This document shows, one piece after another, positions 6,350 through 13,863 of a stretch of 16,535 nucleotides of DNA. The number at the start of each line of letters is the position of its first letter. Position 1 is the stretch's first letter. The notes below the pieces were generated by a model. The model ran no database searches, was not told the DNA's origin, and worked only from the letters and a program-made list of their open reading frames with translations. The stretch is taken from contig JAUILJ010000052.1 in the NCBI GenBank assembly GCA_030433055.1, positions 1 to 16,535 of the forward strand, given 5' to 3'. This DNA comes from Polyangia bacterium. GTDB lineage: Bacteria > Myxococcota_A > Polyangia > Polyangiales > Polyangiaceae. Position numbers and translations under genes: made by a program.

Positions 6350-8418
6350 TACTGACAGGGCGCATCGATCGTTTCGGGTGCGCGGACCGTGGCCTTCCCC
6401 GTCTTGAGGTAAGTCTCGAAGAAGCAGCCGTATTGATGCTTGACCGCGTCGAGCTGTCCGTAAATGGCGTGAGGATCGTAGATCCCATCACCTTCGTACT
6501 GAACGACCACCCCGGTGTAAGGCGTCCCATCGGCGGCAACGCGGTTGTCCGTTATCGGATACTCCGCGAACCCATCGAACCCTCCAACCGCGAGGGAAGC
6601 CTGCATCTCCGGCCAGACTTGATCCCCCGCCTGCTGGTTTCCATACGCCAGGCTGAAGGCGTCGTAAATCTTCGTGGAAAAGTAGCTGTCGCCCTTGCCC
6701 ACTGGCTCGTACACGGAGCGCGCGGGGTGTCCCTCCAGGTGCCGGCGCGCGAGCCGCGGGGTATACACCATCGGATCGACGGTCTCCCAGCCGGTCTGCA
6801 GGATCTGCAGCGCGGGGTGCAAGTGGTCGAGCGTCTCCTTAGAGCCCAGCAGGATCCCCGCCAGCTTGTCGAGATTCGGCACGACCTCGGTCTCCTCGAC
6901 GAAGAAGCTCCAGAAGCCCCCCGCGCCGGTAGGCACTACCGCCTCGATCCGAGGCTCCACTGCGCCAATCATGTTGGTGTACATGCCGCCCATCGACTGC
7001 CCCATCGCCAAGATCGGCTTGGTCGCGAAGTGATAGCTCGTCTCCCCGCTGGGCAAGCTCAAGCCATCGCAGGCTGCGACCAGGTCTGGAGAGATCTCGA
7101 GCTTGCTCAACGCTTCGAGGTAGAGCCTCTGCTCGATCACGCCTTGACGAAACGTGTCACGCATCGCCGCGAGGTTCTTGAAGTTGAGGTAGGCGATGTC
7201 GCTCGCGCCCGGCAGCCGATCCGGGCTGACGGGGTGAGACGAGCCCACTGTGGCGAACCCGTGAGGAGCCAGCACGAACGCCGGCCCTTCACCTTTCGTC
7301 GTCTCGCCGCCGGGCTCTGTAACCCTGCCGCGATCGACGACCTGCCCGGCGACCCCGCCCGAGCCGTGAAAGTACATGACCAACGGATAGCCCCCTGCGG
7401 GCATCGGCTGCTTGGGCAAGGTGATGACGATCTTCGCGGTCTCCTTGCGCTGTTCGATGGGCAAGCCGTCGTCGCCGAAGGCGAACAGGCCTTCGGTATC
7501 GAACGGCGGTGTGCCCACCTGGAACTGCGGGAAGTCGACGGTCCCCAAGATCTCGCAGAACCGGTCGTGCGTCGCGCCGTCGTCAGGATCGATCTCGAGG
7601 TTGTCCAACGTCACGTCGTACTTTTCCAGTACGCGCTGGCTCAACTCGTACGTCTGCTTCACCACGTCGCCCGTGGTGAAGACTGTCGCGGCGGCGACGT
7701 CTCCCGGGTCTACTCCCAGCGCATCCAGCGTCTCCCAGAGCGGCTCGTACTGAGCTGCTAGACCCTCAGCGCCCTCGGGGTCCTGCCCAAGCTTCACCTG
7801 CTCGAACTCCAGCGGTGAGCCCAGCGGCGCGCCAGACGCGTCCCCTAACCCCCGCATGACGACGAACGCGTAGCTGCGGCTACTGTTGAGCACTACCCCG
7901 GGGAAGCTCGCAACCGCGAGCAGGTTCTCCGGAACATAGATGTCCGGAGCTGGGAGCTTCGCGATCGTTGGAAACAGCTTGCCCCGATCCGGCGACGCCG
8001 GATCGATGTCGACGAGGAGGATCTTGGAGCCAGCGTCTGCGGCGATGACGTCTCCGACCTGCTGGTCAGCTATCGCGGCGTCGAAGTGAAAGTACGCTAC
8101 CGGGATGGTGGGGAAGCCCGGGCGCTCCCCGGCGATCTTCAGCAGGCTCGAGAGGATGGCTTTGTCTTCCGGGTTGGGAAAACCCGCCACCGCCGGAGTC
8201 CCATCGGCCTTCAAGCGAGCGTCCGCGGGATACGGGAAGTCGTAGAAGTCCGAGCCGTTGGCTACCCCGAGATCAAACCTCACGGAAACACCGGGGACAG
8301 CCTTGGCGACTTTGGCCGGCGCCTCGTCATCCGACGAGCAACCGCCGCCCGCAACCGCCAGCGCGCACACCAATACCGAGCCGAGCAGGCCCTGACGAGT
8401 CCATCGACGCATCGCCAT
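6349..8418 (-). CDS. Large secreted lipoprotein with alpha/beta-hydrolase domain
   Basis: The product (689 aa) starts with a lipoprotein signal: arginines, the hydrophobic stretch LLGSVLVCALAVAGGG, then C27, followed by SSDDEA. The N-terminal half (45-330) has no family I can name; it contains FDFPYPADARL-like text (DFYDFPYPADARL, 57-69) and a strand-rich region with RSYAFVVMRGLGDASGAPL. The C-terminal half looks like an alpha/beta hydrolase. An oxyanion-type HGSGG is at 351-355, and the nucleophile elbow GQSMGG at 473-478 makes S475 the likely catalytic serine. A candidate histidine is H650 in DGIYDPHAIYG. The general plan (lipobox, N-terminal domain, GXSXG hydrolase) recalls large surface lipases such as the VolA/Pla-1 group, but that link is tentative. 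Start: ATG 8418, 4 nt after a GAAGAAG stretch; the longer reading frame (to 8523) would overlap ctaA and lose the signal peptide. It begins 16 nt after ctaA, suggesting co-transcription. Likely an envelope esterase or lipase of unknown substrate. Confidence 0.75.
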   Translation of the reverse strand: MAMRRWTRQGLLGSVLVCALAVAGGGCSSDDEAPAKVAKAVPGVSVRFDLGVANGSDFYDFPYPADARLKADGTPAVAGFPNPEDKAILSSLLKIAGERPGFPTIPVAYFHFDAAIADQQVGDVIAADAGSKILLVDIDPASPDRGKLFPTIAKLPAPDIYVPENLLAVASFPGVVLNSSRSYAFVVMRGLGDASGAPLGSPLEFEQVKLGQDPEGAEGLAAQYEPLWETLDALGVDPGDVAAATVFTTGDVVKQTYELSQRVLEKYDVTLDNLEIDPDDGATHDRFCEILGTVDFPQFQVGTPPFDTEGLFAFGDDGLPIEQRKETAKIVITLPKQPMPAGGYPLVMYFHGSGGVAGQVVDRGRVTEPGGETTKGEGPAFVLAPHGFATVGSSHPVSPDRLPGASDIAYLNFKNLAAMRDTFRQGVIEQRLYLEALSKLEISPDLVAACDGLSLPSGETSYHFATKPILAMGQSMGGMYTNMIGAVEPRIEAVVPTGAGGFWSFFVEETEVVPNLDKLAGILLGSKETLDHLHPALQILQTGWETVDPMVYTPRLARRHLEGHPARSVYEPVGKGDSYFSTKIYDAFSLAYGNQQAGDQVWPEMQASLAVGGFDGFAEYPITDNRVAADGTPYTGVVVQYEGDGIYDPHAIYGQLDAVKHQYGCFFETYLKTGKATVRAPETIDAPCQ

Positions 8419-8434
8419 ATTACTTCTTCGATTC

Positions 8435-9481
8435 CTAAGCCGAGGGGTGATGCTGTTCGCGGCCCAACGCCGTGTTGTGGTTGGCGAACAGGAGCACCAA
8501 GCATACCCACAACAGCGTGCCAACGGCGAGGTGTGTCACCTGCATGTAGCCCGGGGCTGAGAGCGCGATGTTGACGACACCGACGCCAAGTTGCAGAGCG
8601 AGCAACGCTTTGACGCGCCGTGCCCAAGCGCCTGATTGAACATGGAAACGTCGCGCTGCCTCAGCGCCCGCGCCTGCGGGCGCTGGCTCGCTACGCTCCG
8701 CGGCCTGCTCAGCCGAGTCCTGAAACCGCCCCATCAGCCACCAGATCCCCAGCGCGAGAAGCACGGCGCTGATGGGATGCGCGATACGCAGGCGTTGAAG
8801 AAAGTTCGTCCCCTGCACCCGCTCCGCAAGCGCCGCGCCCTCCTGGACGGGATACAGCGTGTCTCCAAGTGCGGTCACCGCACCCAGCATCGATACCAAG
8901 ACGACACACACCAGGATCGCGAAGAGGCGACGCCCCGCCCGGTCCAGAGGACGCACGCGCAGCCCCCGCGTCTCCGGGCTGCCCGCAGTCCACGCGGTGA
9001 GCGCCATCGCGCCCATCAGCAGGCTGGTGCTGATCAGGTGCACGCCCATGAACGCAGCGCGAGACACCGACGCGTTCGCCCCGACCAGCTCGAGCAGCAC
9101 GAGGCTCGCACCAACGAGAGCCTCCACCACCATCAGCACCACACCCAGCGCGGCGTAGCGCCGTGTCGCGTGCCCGCGCTCGAAGCGCACGATGGCCCAC
9201 ACCCACAGCCCGATCACCACGGGCAGACACAGGCCAGAGGTGATCCGGTGTGTGAACTCGATCAGCGTCTCCAGGCTCTTCGGCATGTGCGCGATCTCGC
9301 CGTGGCAGGTCGGCCAGTGCTGACCGCAGCCTGCGCCTGATCCCGTGATCCGCACCACCGCGCCGAAGAGCACGACGAACAGGGTGTAGACGACAGCAGC
9401 CCACGCCGCCTTCGCGAAGCGAGCGCCGTGGGCGGGCTGCTCCAGGGCAGCTGCGCTTCCTTCCATCGGCAGGGTGCTCAT
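8435..9481 (-). CDS. ctaA: Heme A synthase (CtaA/COX15)
   Basis: An integral membrane enzyme (348 aa from ATG 9481) that oxidises the C8 methyl of heme O to the formyl group of heme A, needed for aa3-type cytochrome oxidase. The four heme-ligand histidines are recognisable: H78 in EFTHR, H148 in GVHLIST, H235 in RIAHPIS and H317 in VTHLAVG. E75 lies three residues before H78, as in characterised CtaA. Loop 1 carries C52 and C59 (AGCGQHWPTCHGEI), the 7-residue spacing of the conserved cysteine pair. Two four-helix halves are joined by a polar linker (about 253-285, Ala/Glu-rich). I could not see the second cysteine pair known from the Bacillus enzyme. Alternative starts are ATG 9466 and 9538; none has a strong ribosome binding site. 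No ctaB or cytochrome oxidase genes lie in this window. It is first of a probable minus-strand unit with the hydrolase lipoprotein. Confidence 0.9.
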   Translation of the reverse strand: MSTLPMEGSAAALEQPAHGARFAKAAWAAVVYTLFVVLFGAVVRITGSGAGCGQHWPTCHGEIAHMPKSLETLIEFTHRITSGLCLPVVIGLWVWAIVRFERGHATRRYAALGVVLMVVEALVGASLVLLELVGANASVSRAAFMGVHLISTSLLMGAMALTAWTAGSPETRGLRVRPLDRAGRRLFAILVCVVLVSMLGAVTALGDTLYPVQEGAALAERVQGTNFLQRLRIAHPISAVLLALGIWWLMGRFQDSAEQAAERSEPAPAGAGAEAARRFHVQSGAWARRVKALLALQLGVGVVNIALSAPGYMQVTHLAVGTLLWVCLVLLFANHNTALGREQHHPSA

Positions 9482-9696
9482 CGAGAGGCCCGGTCTAGCG
9501 CCGTCTGCCGGCAAACTCCAATGTGGGATGAGCCGCATCGCGGCTTTCGGCGCCTGTGCGACGACAAGTCGCGGCGCGCCACAGCGAGTGCGCGCAGTTC
9601 CCGACTCCGAGGGAACGGGTGCGCAGGCATCCCACCAGGCAGCAGCCAAAGCGGCTTCCGAGCGCCCTGACTTGCACCCGGCGCCGGCTCAAGCCC
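9482..9696. promoter_or_regulatory. Divergent intergenic region with two short dyads
   Basis: This 215-bp gap separates ctaA (-) from the CX4C lipoprotein gene (+) and should hold promoters for both. I see two inverted repeats. GCGAC-5 nt-GTCGC lies at 9558-9572, and GTTCCC-8 nt-GGGAAC at 9597-9616. The second has an operator-like layout (two 6-bp half sites). No convincing -35/-10 pair was found on either strand. Confidence 0.35.
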
Positions 9697-11010
9697 ATGC
9701 TTCAGCTGGTGCTTGCTCAGCTTGGAAGAACGCGCCGTCCGCCGCGCGGGTGGTCCGCGACGGCTCGCCTGCTTTGCATCCTCGGCGCGGCGGGCTGCTC
9801 TGTGAGCTGCCTCTTGAGCTTCGACGGCCTCACCGGAGGCGAAGGCGGCGCTGGAGCGAGCGGCGGAGCCGCCGCAGCCGGAGGCTCCGCTGGGCAGAGT
9901 GGTAGCAGCAGTGGAGGTAACACGACGGCTGGCAACGCGAGTGGCGGCAGCGCCGGCACCTCGATCGGCGGTTCCTCGGGGAATTCCAGTGGAGGGACGA
10001 GCGCAGCAGGCAGTGGTGGCTCATCCGTTGGAGGCAGTGGGGGAGGCAGCTGCGACACCCCCACATGCAAGTGCTGTGGGAGCGGCGGTGCATCGCTGTG
10101 CACCGATCCCGTCGAGAAGGCCTTGGGCACTAGCGTGGGGAAGGCTCGCGGCCGCGTGGCGGCGCTTGGCGAAGTCGTGTACTGGACCCGACAGCCCGAC
10201 GCGCTGATGCGGCGGCTCCCAGGCGGTCAGCCGGAGGAGCTGGTAGCCGCGAACTACCCCGAAGCCTTGGTCGCGGACGACGGATGGCTGGCCTGGAGCG
10301 ACTCCAGCGGCCTCTTCCGCTGCCGTGCGGATAATTGTCCAGCCACCGCGACCCGCTTCATCAGCGCTCTGAACGTCAACGAGCGCCAGGTGCTCTCCCT
10401 GCAGGCCGGTGAGCTCTACTGGCTGGTCGGGATGGGTGACCTGGGTCGACGCATCGTGCACTGCGATCTCGCCAGCTGCGCCGGCGGTAGCGAACAGACC
10501 GTGAGCAACGGGCGGGACTCGGTGCGCGGCATCACCGCCAACTCCAGCCACGTCTATTGGACTGAAGAGGGCGGCGCGATCTTCCGCCTGCCTCTCGGCA
10601 CGACGAACGACGCACCTGCCCCGTTCTTGGACGGCCGTGACCACCCATCGAGCGTCCTCGCCAGCGAGACTCAGCTGTTCTGGACCGAGGAGGGGGACCC
10701 GGGCAACCTGTTCTACTGCGACCTATCGAGTTGTACGCCGAAGCCCATCGCGCCCAGCGCAACACTGCAGCACCCGATCCGCGCTCCCGCCGGGTTGGCA
10801 TCGGACGGGAGCCGCGTCTATTGGACCAACTTGCTCTCCGACAGCGTGATGAGCTGCCCCCTGCCGGCGTGCGCGGGCGGAGAGGTGCCAGAGCTCGTCG
10901 CGACAGGGCAAATCACGCCCAATGGTGTGGCGGTGGGAGACACCTGCGCCATCTGGCACGCCGTGGACGACGGGGATGGCGCCGTGTGGGTCGTACCGAA
11001 GCGGCCCTGA
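9697..11010 (+). CDS. Gly/Ser-rich lipoprotein with CX4C repeat (propeller-like) domain
   Basis: A 437-aa exported protein. Residues 1-33 form a long signal with twin-arginine-like and hydrophobic parts (RPPRGWSATARLLCILGAAG) ending at C34 (a second Cys is at 38), so a lipoprotein is likely. A Gly/Ser/Ala linker (46-118) follows, then a cysteine-rich patch (CDTPTCKCC, 119-127). The rest (150-437) contains imperfect repeats starting VVYWT, LYW, HVYWTEEGG, LFWTEEGD and RVYWTN. Their spacing suggests a beta-propeller with 5-6 blades. Four repeats carry CX4C: CRADNC (209-214), CDLASC (256-261), CDLSSC (341-346) and CPLPAC (387-392). Such proteins are common in Sorangiineae genomes and their roles are unknown. 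The start at 9697 was chosen because upstream codons in this frame are Arg-rich and would bury the signal peptide; no strong ribosome binding site is seen. It ends 22 nt from the convergent PEGA-like gene. Probably an outer-surface binding protein; ligand unknown. Confidence 0.72.
   Translation: MLQLVLAQLGRTRRPPRGWSATARLLCILGAAGCSVSCLLSFDGLTGGEGGAGASGGAAAAGGSAGQSGSSSGGNTTAGNASGGSAGTSIGGSSGNSSGGTSAAGSGGSSVGGSGGGSCDTPTCKCCGSGGASLCTDPVEKALGTSVGKARGRVAALGEVVYWTRQPDALMRRLPGGQPEELVAANYPEALVADDGWLAWSDSSGLFRCRADNCPATATRFISALNVNERQVLSLQAGELYWLVGMGDLGRRIVHCDLASCAGGSEQTVSNGRDSVRGITANSSHVYWTEEGGAIFRLPLGTTNDAPAPFLDGRDHPSSVLASETQLFWTEEGDPGNLFYCDLSSCTPKPIAPSATLQHPIRAPAGLASDGSRVYWTNLLSDSVMSCPLPACAGGEVPELVATGQITPNGVAVGDTCAIWHAVDDGDGAVWVVPKRP
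9832..10050 (+). repeat. Low-complexity Gly/Ser/Ala-coding tract
   Basis: This stretch encodes residues 46-118 of the lipoprotein and is built of irregular GGX, SGG and SAG units with GC-rich, purine-heavy codons. It is a flexible linker between the lipid anchor and the folded domain. The units are not exact tandem copies, but such tracts often vary in length between strains. Confidence 0.75.
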
Positions 11011-11032
11011 CCTCGGACGCTGCTCGTGAGCC

Positions 11033-11929
11033 TCAGAAGCTTCCCGAGAGCAGTCCCACACCACCCCCTGGCGCAGGCGCCATACCGGCACGCAGCTGAC
11101 GTTTCGCGGCCCGATCGGAGCTCGGCTGATCGAGGCTGATCCACACGGCAGCGCCAATCGCAATCACTGCCACGCCGAACGAGATGTTCGATGCAATCCA
11201 CTTGCTCTTCGCGCTATCCACGTCGGACTGCGCGCAGCCAGGCTTGCAGCTGTCGAGGTCGTCTCGCTCCGACTTGGCCTGGACCCCAAAATAAGCGTAG
11301 CTCCCTAGGGCCACCACGCCCAAGCCTCCCAGAACCCATGCGGAAGCAGGCACGCTGCCCCCGACCTCGTCGCGCTCCTCGGGCGCTGGCGCAGCAACGT
11401 CCTGGTCCTCGCTCCCACTCAGGGGCGCCAGGACGACGTCAACGACGCGCCCTTGCTCTCCCTCGCGCACCACAATCTCCAGCACCTGCTCTTCGAAACC
11501 AGCTCGATTGAAACGGAACGTGCGCGTGCCCGGATCGAGGACCAGGGCACTGCCGTCCAGAGTCAGCGGTTGCTCCGCATCATCCAACCACAGCTCAACC
11601 TCTCCGACGTCGTTTCCGTCCGGATCTCGCACCCGGATCACCAGGCTCGGGAGTCGGTGCTCCACGTCGCTCAGCCAGGCGACACAGTCCTTCTGCACCA
11701 CCCCAGGGCAGGCCTGGTTCGAACAGGTGACGAAGCTCTCCCGCGCTCGTTTGAGCTCTCCGGTGTCCCGCTGACGCTGACCGCGCTCAGAGGCGTCCAG
11801 GCACCGGTCGACGCTGGTGCCAGCGGCGCTTGCCACGCTACCCCAGCAGCAACAAGCAAGCAGCAAAGGGCCGGCGCCCCGCAACACTGCACGCCCTGGA
11901 CCCGCGAAGAGAGAACGTTGCCGCCCCAT
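11033..11929 (-). CDS. Exported PEGA-like protein paired with a Ser/Thr kinase
   Basis: A 298-aa protein of a type I associate with myxobacterial kinase loci. Residues 1-35 are a signal peptide (PLLLACCCWGSVASA). Residues 38-93 are helical and TPR-like, with cysteines C43, C69, C74 and C82 probably disulphide-bonded outside the cytoplasm. Residues 94-170 form a PEGA-like beta domain (SLVIRVRDPDG ... LVLDPGTRTFRF ... VVDVVLAP). An acidic/proline linker leads to two membrane segments (196-215 and 249-266) separated by a loop containing C228 and C232 (CKPGC), then a basic tail. The frame is open much further upstream, but that lies inside the kinase gene and is its shadow. The ATG at 11929 is 14 nt past the kinase stop and sits in a small hairpin, so the two are probably translated together. 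Likely a periplasmic sensor, scaffold or substrate of the kinase; no enzymatic motif is seen. Confidence 0.75.
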   Translation of the reverse strand: MGRQRSLFAGPGRAVLRGAGPLLLACCCWGSVASAAGTSVDRCLDASERGQRQRDTGELKRARESFVTCSNQACPGVVQKDCVAWLSDVEHRLPSLVIRVRDPDGNDVGEVELWLDDAEQPLTLDGSALVLDPGTRTFRFNRAGFEEQVLEIVVREGEQGRVVDVVLAPLSGSEDQDVAAPAPEERDEVGGSVPASAWVLGGLGVVALGSYAYFGVQAKSERDDLDSCKPGCAQSDVDSAKSKWIASNISFGVAVIAIGAAVWISLDQPSSDRAAKRQLRAGMAPAPGGGVGLLSGSF

Positions 11930-11941
11930 CCTCGAAGGATG
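11927..11941 (-). promoter_or_regulatory. Start-codon hairpin at the kinase / PEGA-like junction
   Basis: On the minus strand CATCCT-TCG-AGGATG is a perfect 6-bp stem with a 3-nt loop. Its 3' arm contains the ATG of the PEGA-like gene and part of the only SD-like bases (GAGG, 11933-11930). The kinase TAG stop ends 2 nt upstream of the hairpin. A ribosome finishing the kinase would unfold it, which would couple translation of the two genes. Confidence 0.4.
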
Positions 11942-11943
11942 CG

Positions 11944-13671
11944 CTAGAAGCACTCGCGCTTGTAGACTTTGTGGCCCTTGGAGTCGATCACGAAGGGCTG
12001 CGAGCAGTGCGCGGGCTTTCCAGCCTTGGCCGGCTTCGGCCTGTACCAGCGCTTGACGGCTCGCTTGCTGCCCTTCTTCGGGTCCTTCGACTCTGGCGGC
12101 AAGTCGCTGATCTCGAGCGTCTCGCTCTCTTCGTCGGTGCCGCCTACGAAGACCGGGGCCACGTTGACCGGAGAGCTGGCGGCTGGCCGCTCGCTTTTCC
12201 CTGAAGAAATGCCGTCGGCCTGAGTCGCGGCGACGCCAGCCGGCATCGCCTCCCGCGCCAGCGGCTCGTCGAGCGCGAAGCGCTGGGCCGCGCCTGCTCC
12301 AATGCCCACGAGTAGCATCCCGGCTGCGGCCGCGATCCACCAAGCAGGGCGTCTGCTTGACCTCGCCAGTTCGCGGATCTCCGTGGAGCCTGCCCACTCA
12401 CCGCTCTGGCTCGCTGAGGGCACACTGGTAACCGCGGCGCTGCTCCGGGGCACGCTGGTCTGGCTGGTGCTGGTCGCCTCCTGGGGCAGGAGTTCGGTGG
12501 CGCCCGGGCCGGCATAGCGCTTGGGGGCGGCGTGCGGCGCAGAAACCGTGGGCCCCAAGCCGAGCCGTGTCGAGTCCCGGTCAATGGGCAACGCCTGACC
12601 CGACCTCACCTGCGCGATCAGCTCTGGGTTGGTCCCGTCCACATCCCACAGGCTGCTGCGTCCATCGCTGCGCTCGATGGCAAGGATCTCCAGCGAGCGC
12701 TTCTCCAGGGTCTCTCGCGCCAGCGACTGCATCCACTCGGAAACGATGCTGGTCGCGGCGGGTGGCACCGCGCGCTCGATCGCCCTCGCGAACTCCAGAG
12801 CATCGGAGAAGCGATCGGAGGGATTCTCTTCCAGCGCCATCAGCACGACGCGGTCGAGCGCGCGCAGCTTGCCCAGGTCCGACGAGGGGCGCTCGCCGCT
12901 GTTGCCTCGAGCCCCGCTCACACGGGCACTCGGCGCATCGCTCACCGGATCCACCGACTTCATGATCGCGGGCTGGCAGTCTTCGCCCGCGAACAGGCGC
13001 TCGCCCGTGAGCAGCTCCCACAGCACCACCCCAGCTGCGTAGACGTCAGCCCGGCGATCGAGCCGCTCCCCATAGAGCTGCTCGGGCGGCATGTACGCGA
13101 TCTTGCCCTTGATGTACCCGTCCTGGGTGCAGTGACTGCGACCGACCGCTTTCGCGATCCCAAAGTCGAGCACTCGGGGCACACCGTCCATGCCCACGAT
13201 GATGTTGTGGGGGGAAATATCGCGGTGCACCAACTTCAGCGGCTCACCGCGGGAGTCGGTCGCTTCGTGGGCAGCGTGAAGTCCGTTCAGCGTCCCGATC
13301 ATGATCGCGGCGGCTATCGCTGGAGGCACCCGCCGCTGCACGATGCTCCCGCTGCCGGACCCGCTCCGCTGAAGGATGAGTCGGTCCAGGGTCTCGCCGT
13401 GGATGTACTCGAGCACCAAGAACAGCTCGCCGTCGCTCTGCACCACGTCCAAGGTGGAGACGACGTTGGGGTGCTGTATCCGGGAGGCAACTCGCGCCTC
13501 GTCGGTGAACATATCGACGAAGCTAGGGTCCATCGCGTACTGCGGGTGCAGGCGCTTGATCGCCACGGTGCGCTCGAACCCGACGGCACCCTTCAACCGC
13601 CCTAGATGGACAGTCGCCATCCCGCCGTGCGCGATGTTGCCGTAGATTGAGTAACGCCCGAGCTCGCTCAT
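11944..13671 (-). CDS. Membrane Ser/Thr protein kinase (PknB-like) with extracytoplasmic tail
   Basis: A 575-aa Hanks-type kinase. The catalytic domain covers 7-300: glycine loop with HGGMATVHLGR at 15-25, ATP lysine K39 (VAIKRL), catalytic loop HRDISPHN at 149-156, DFG at 169-171, activation segment GKIAYMPPEQ at 189-198, and DRFSDALEFARAI near the end. A Ser/Thr/Pro-rich linker (about 360-430), a plausible autophosphorylation region, precedes one membrane helix at 444-461 (WWIAAAAGMLLVGIGAG). The outer part ends in a basic stretch and a C-terminal motif with C556 and C574 (C-x2-PF-x2-D-x2-G-x-K-x2-K-x2-CF). All catalytic residues are present. The ATG at 13671 has GGGA a few nt upstream and begins right before the kinase fold. 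The ATG at 13782 lies at the predicted transcription start and adds an unconserved-looking 37 residues. It is co-transcribed with the PEGA-like gene. Confidence 0.9.
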   Translation of the reverse strand: MSELGRYSIYGNIAHGGMATVHLGRLKGAVGFERTVAIKRLHPQYAMDPSFVDMFTDEARVASRIQHPNVVSTLDVVQSDGELFLVLEYIHGETLDRLILQRSGSGSGSIVQRRVPPAIAAAIMIGTLNGLHAAHEATDSRGEPLKLVHRDISPHNIIVGMDGVPRVLDFGIAKAVGRSHCTQDGYIKGKIAYMPPEQLYGERLDRRADVYAAGVVLWELLTGERLFAGEDCQPAIMKSVDPVSDAPSARVSGARGNSGERPSSDLGKLRALDRVVLMALEENPSDRFSDALEFARAIERAVPPAATSIVSEWMQSLARETLEKRSLEILAIERSDGRSSLWDVDGTNPELIAQVRSGQALPIDRDSTRLGLGPTVSAPHAAPKRYAGPGATELLPQEATSTSQTSVPRSSAAVTSVPSASQSGEWAGSTEIRELARSSRRPAWWIAAAAGMLLVGIGAGAAQRFALDEPLAREAMPAGVAATQADGISSGKSERPAASSPVNVAPVFVGGTDEESETLEISDLPPESKDPKKGSKRAVKRWYRPKPAKAGKPAHCSQPFVIDSKGHKVYKRECF

Positions 13672-13784
13672 GGATCCCAGCTGTCCTATCCGCCCAGAGG
13701 CGGGCTCACCAAAGTCGAGCCCGCGTCCTTGCGAACCTCGACTGCTTCCTCTCCAGCCAACCGTCCCGATCTGGAAGCTCATCG

Positions 13785-13813
13785 AATATAGGGGATTTCG
13801 ACAGTTCAGTCAC
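13785..13813 (-). promoter_or_regulatory. Sigma70-like promoter for the kinase / PEGA-like unit
   Basis: On the minus strand there is a -35-like GTGACT (13813-13808), a 17-bp spacer, and a -10-like TATATT (13790-13785). Five of six -10 bases and four of six -35 bases match consensus, in otherwise GC-rich DNA. Transcription would start near 13778, giving a leader of about 107 nt before the ATG at 13671. This supports that start over the one at 13782. Confidence 0.5.
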
Positions 13814-13837
13814 ATTCGCCCACCGCCCCGTGTGCGA

Positions 13838-13863
13838 GTTCCGTCCTACATCGGAGCCTTTTT
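13838..13863 (+). terminator. Short hairpin with T-run, plus strand, orphan
   Basis: GTTCCG (13838-13843) pairs with CGGAGC (13852-13857), including one G-U, around an 8-nt loop. Then comes C and TTTTT (13859-13863). It has the form of a weak intrinsic terminator but no plus-strand gene ends here, so it is either chance or the end of an unannotated small RNA. Confidence 0.2.

Noticed and set aside
6433..7761. 442-residue plus-strand open frame inside the hydrolase lipoprotein gene
   Set aside because: Long but antisense to a gene with signal peptide and GXSXG motif; its composition is Arg/His-rich with no domain.
11930..12397. N-terminal extension of the PEGA-like frame into the kinase gene
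   Set aside because: The extension overlaps the kinase coding sequence in another frame and would hide the signal peptide that begins just after ATG 11929.
12532..13605. 357-residue plus-strand open frame opposite the second kinase
   Set aside because: Same reason: the minus strand carries all kinase motifs in this interval.
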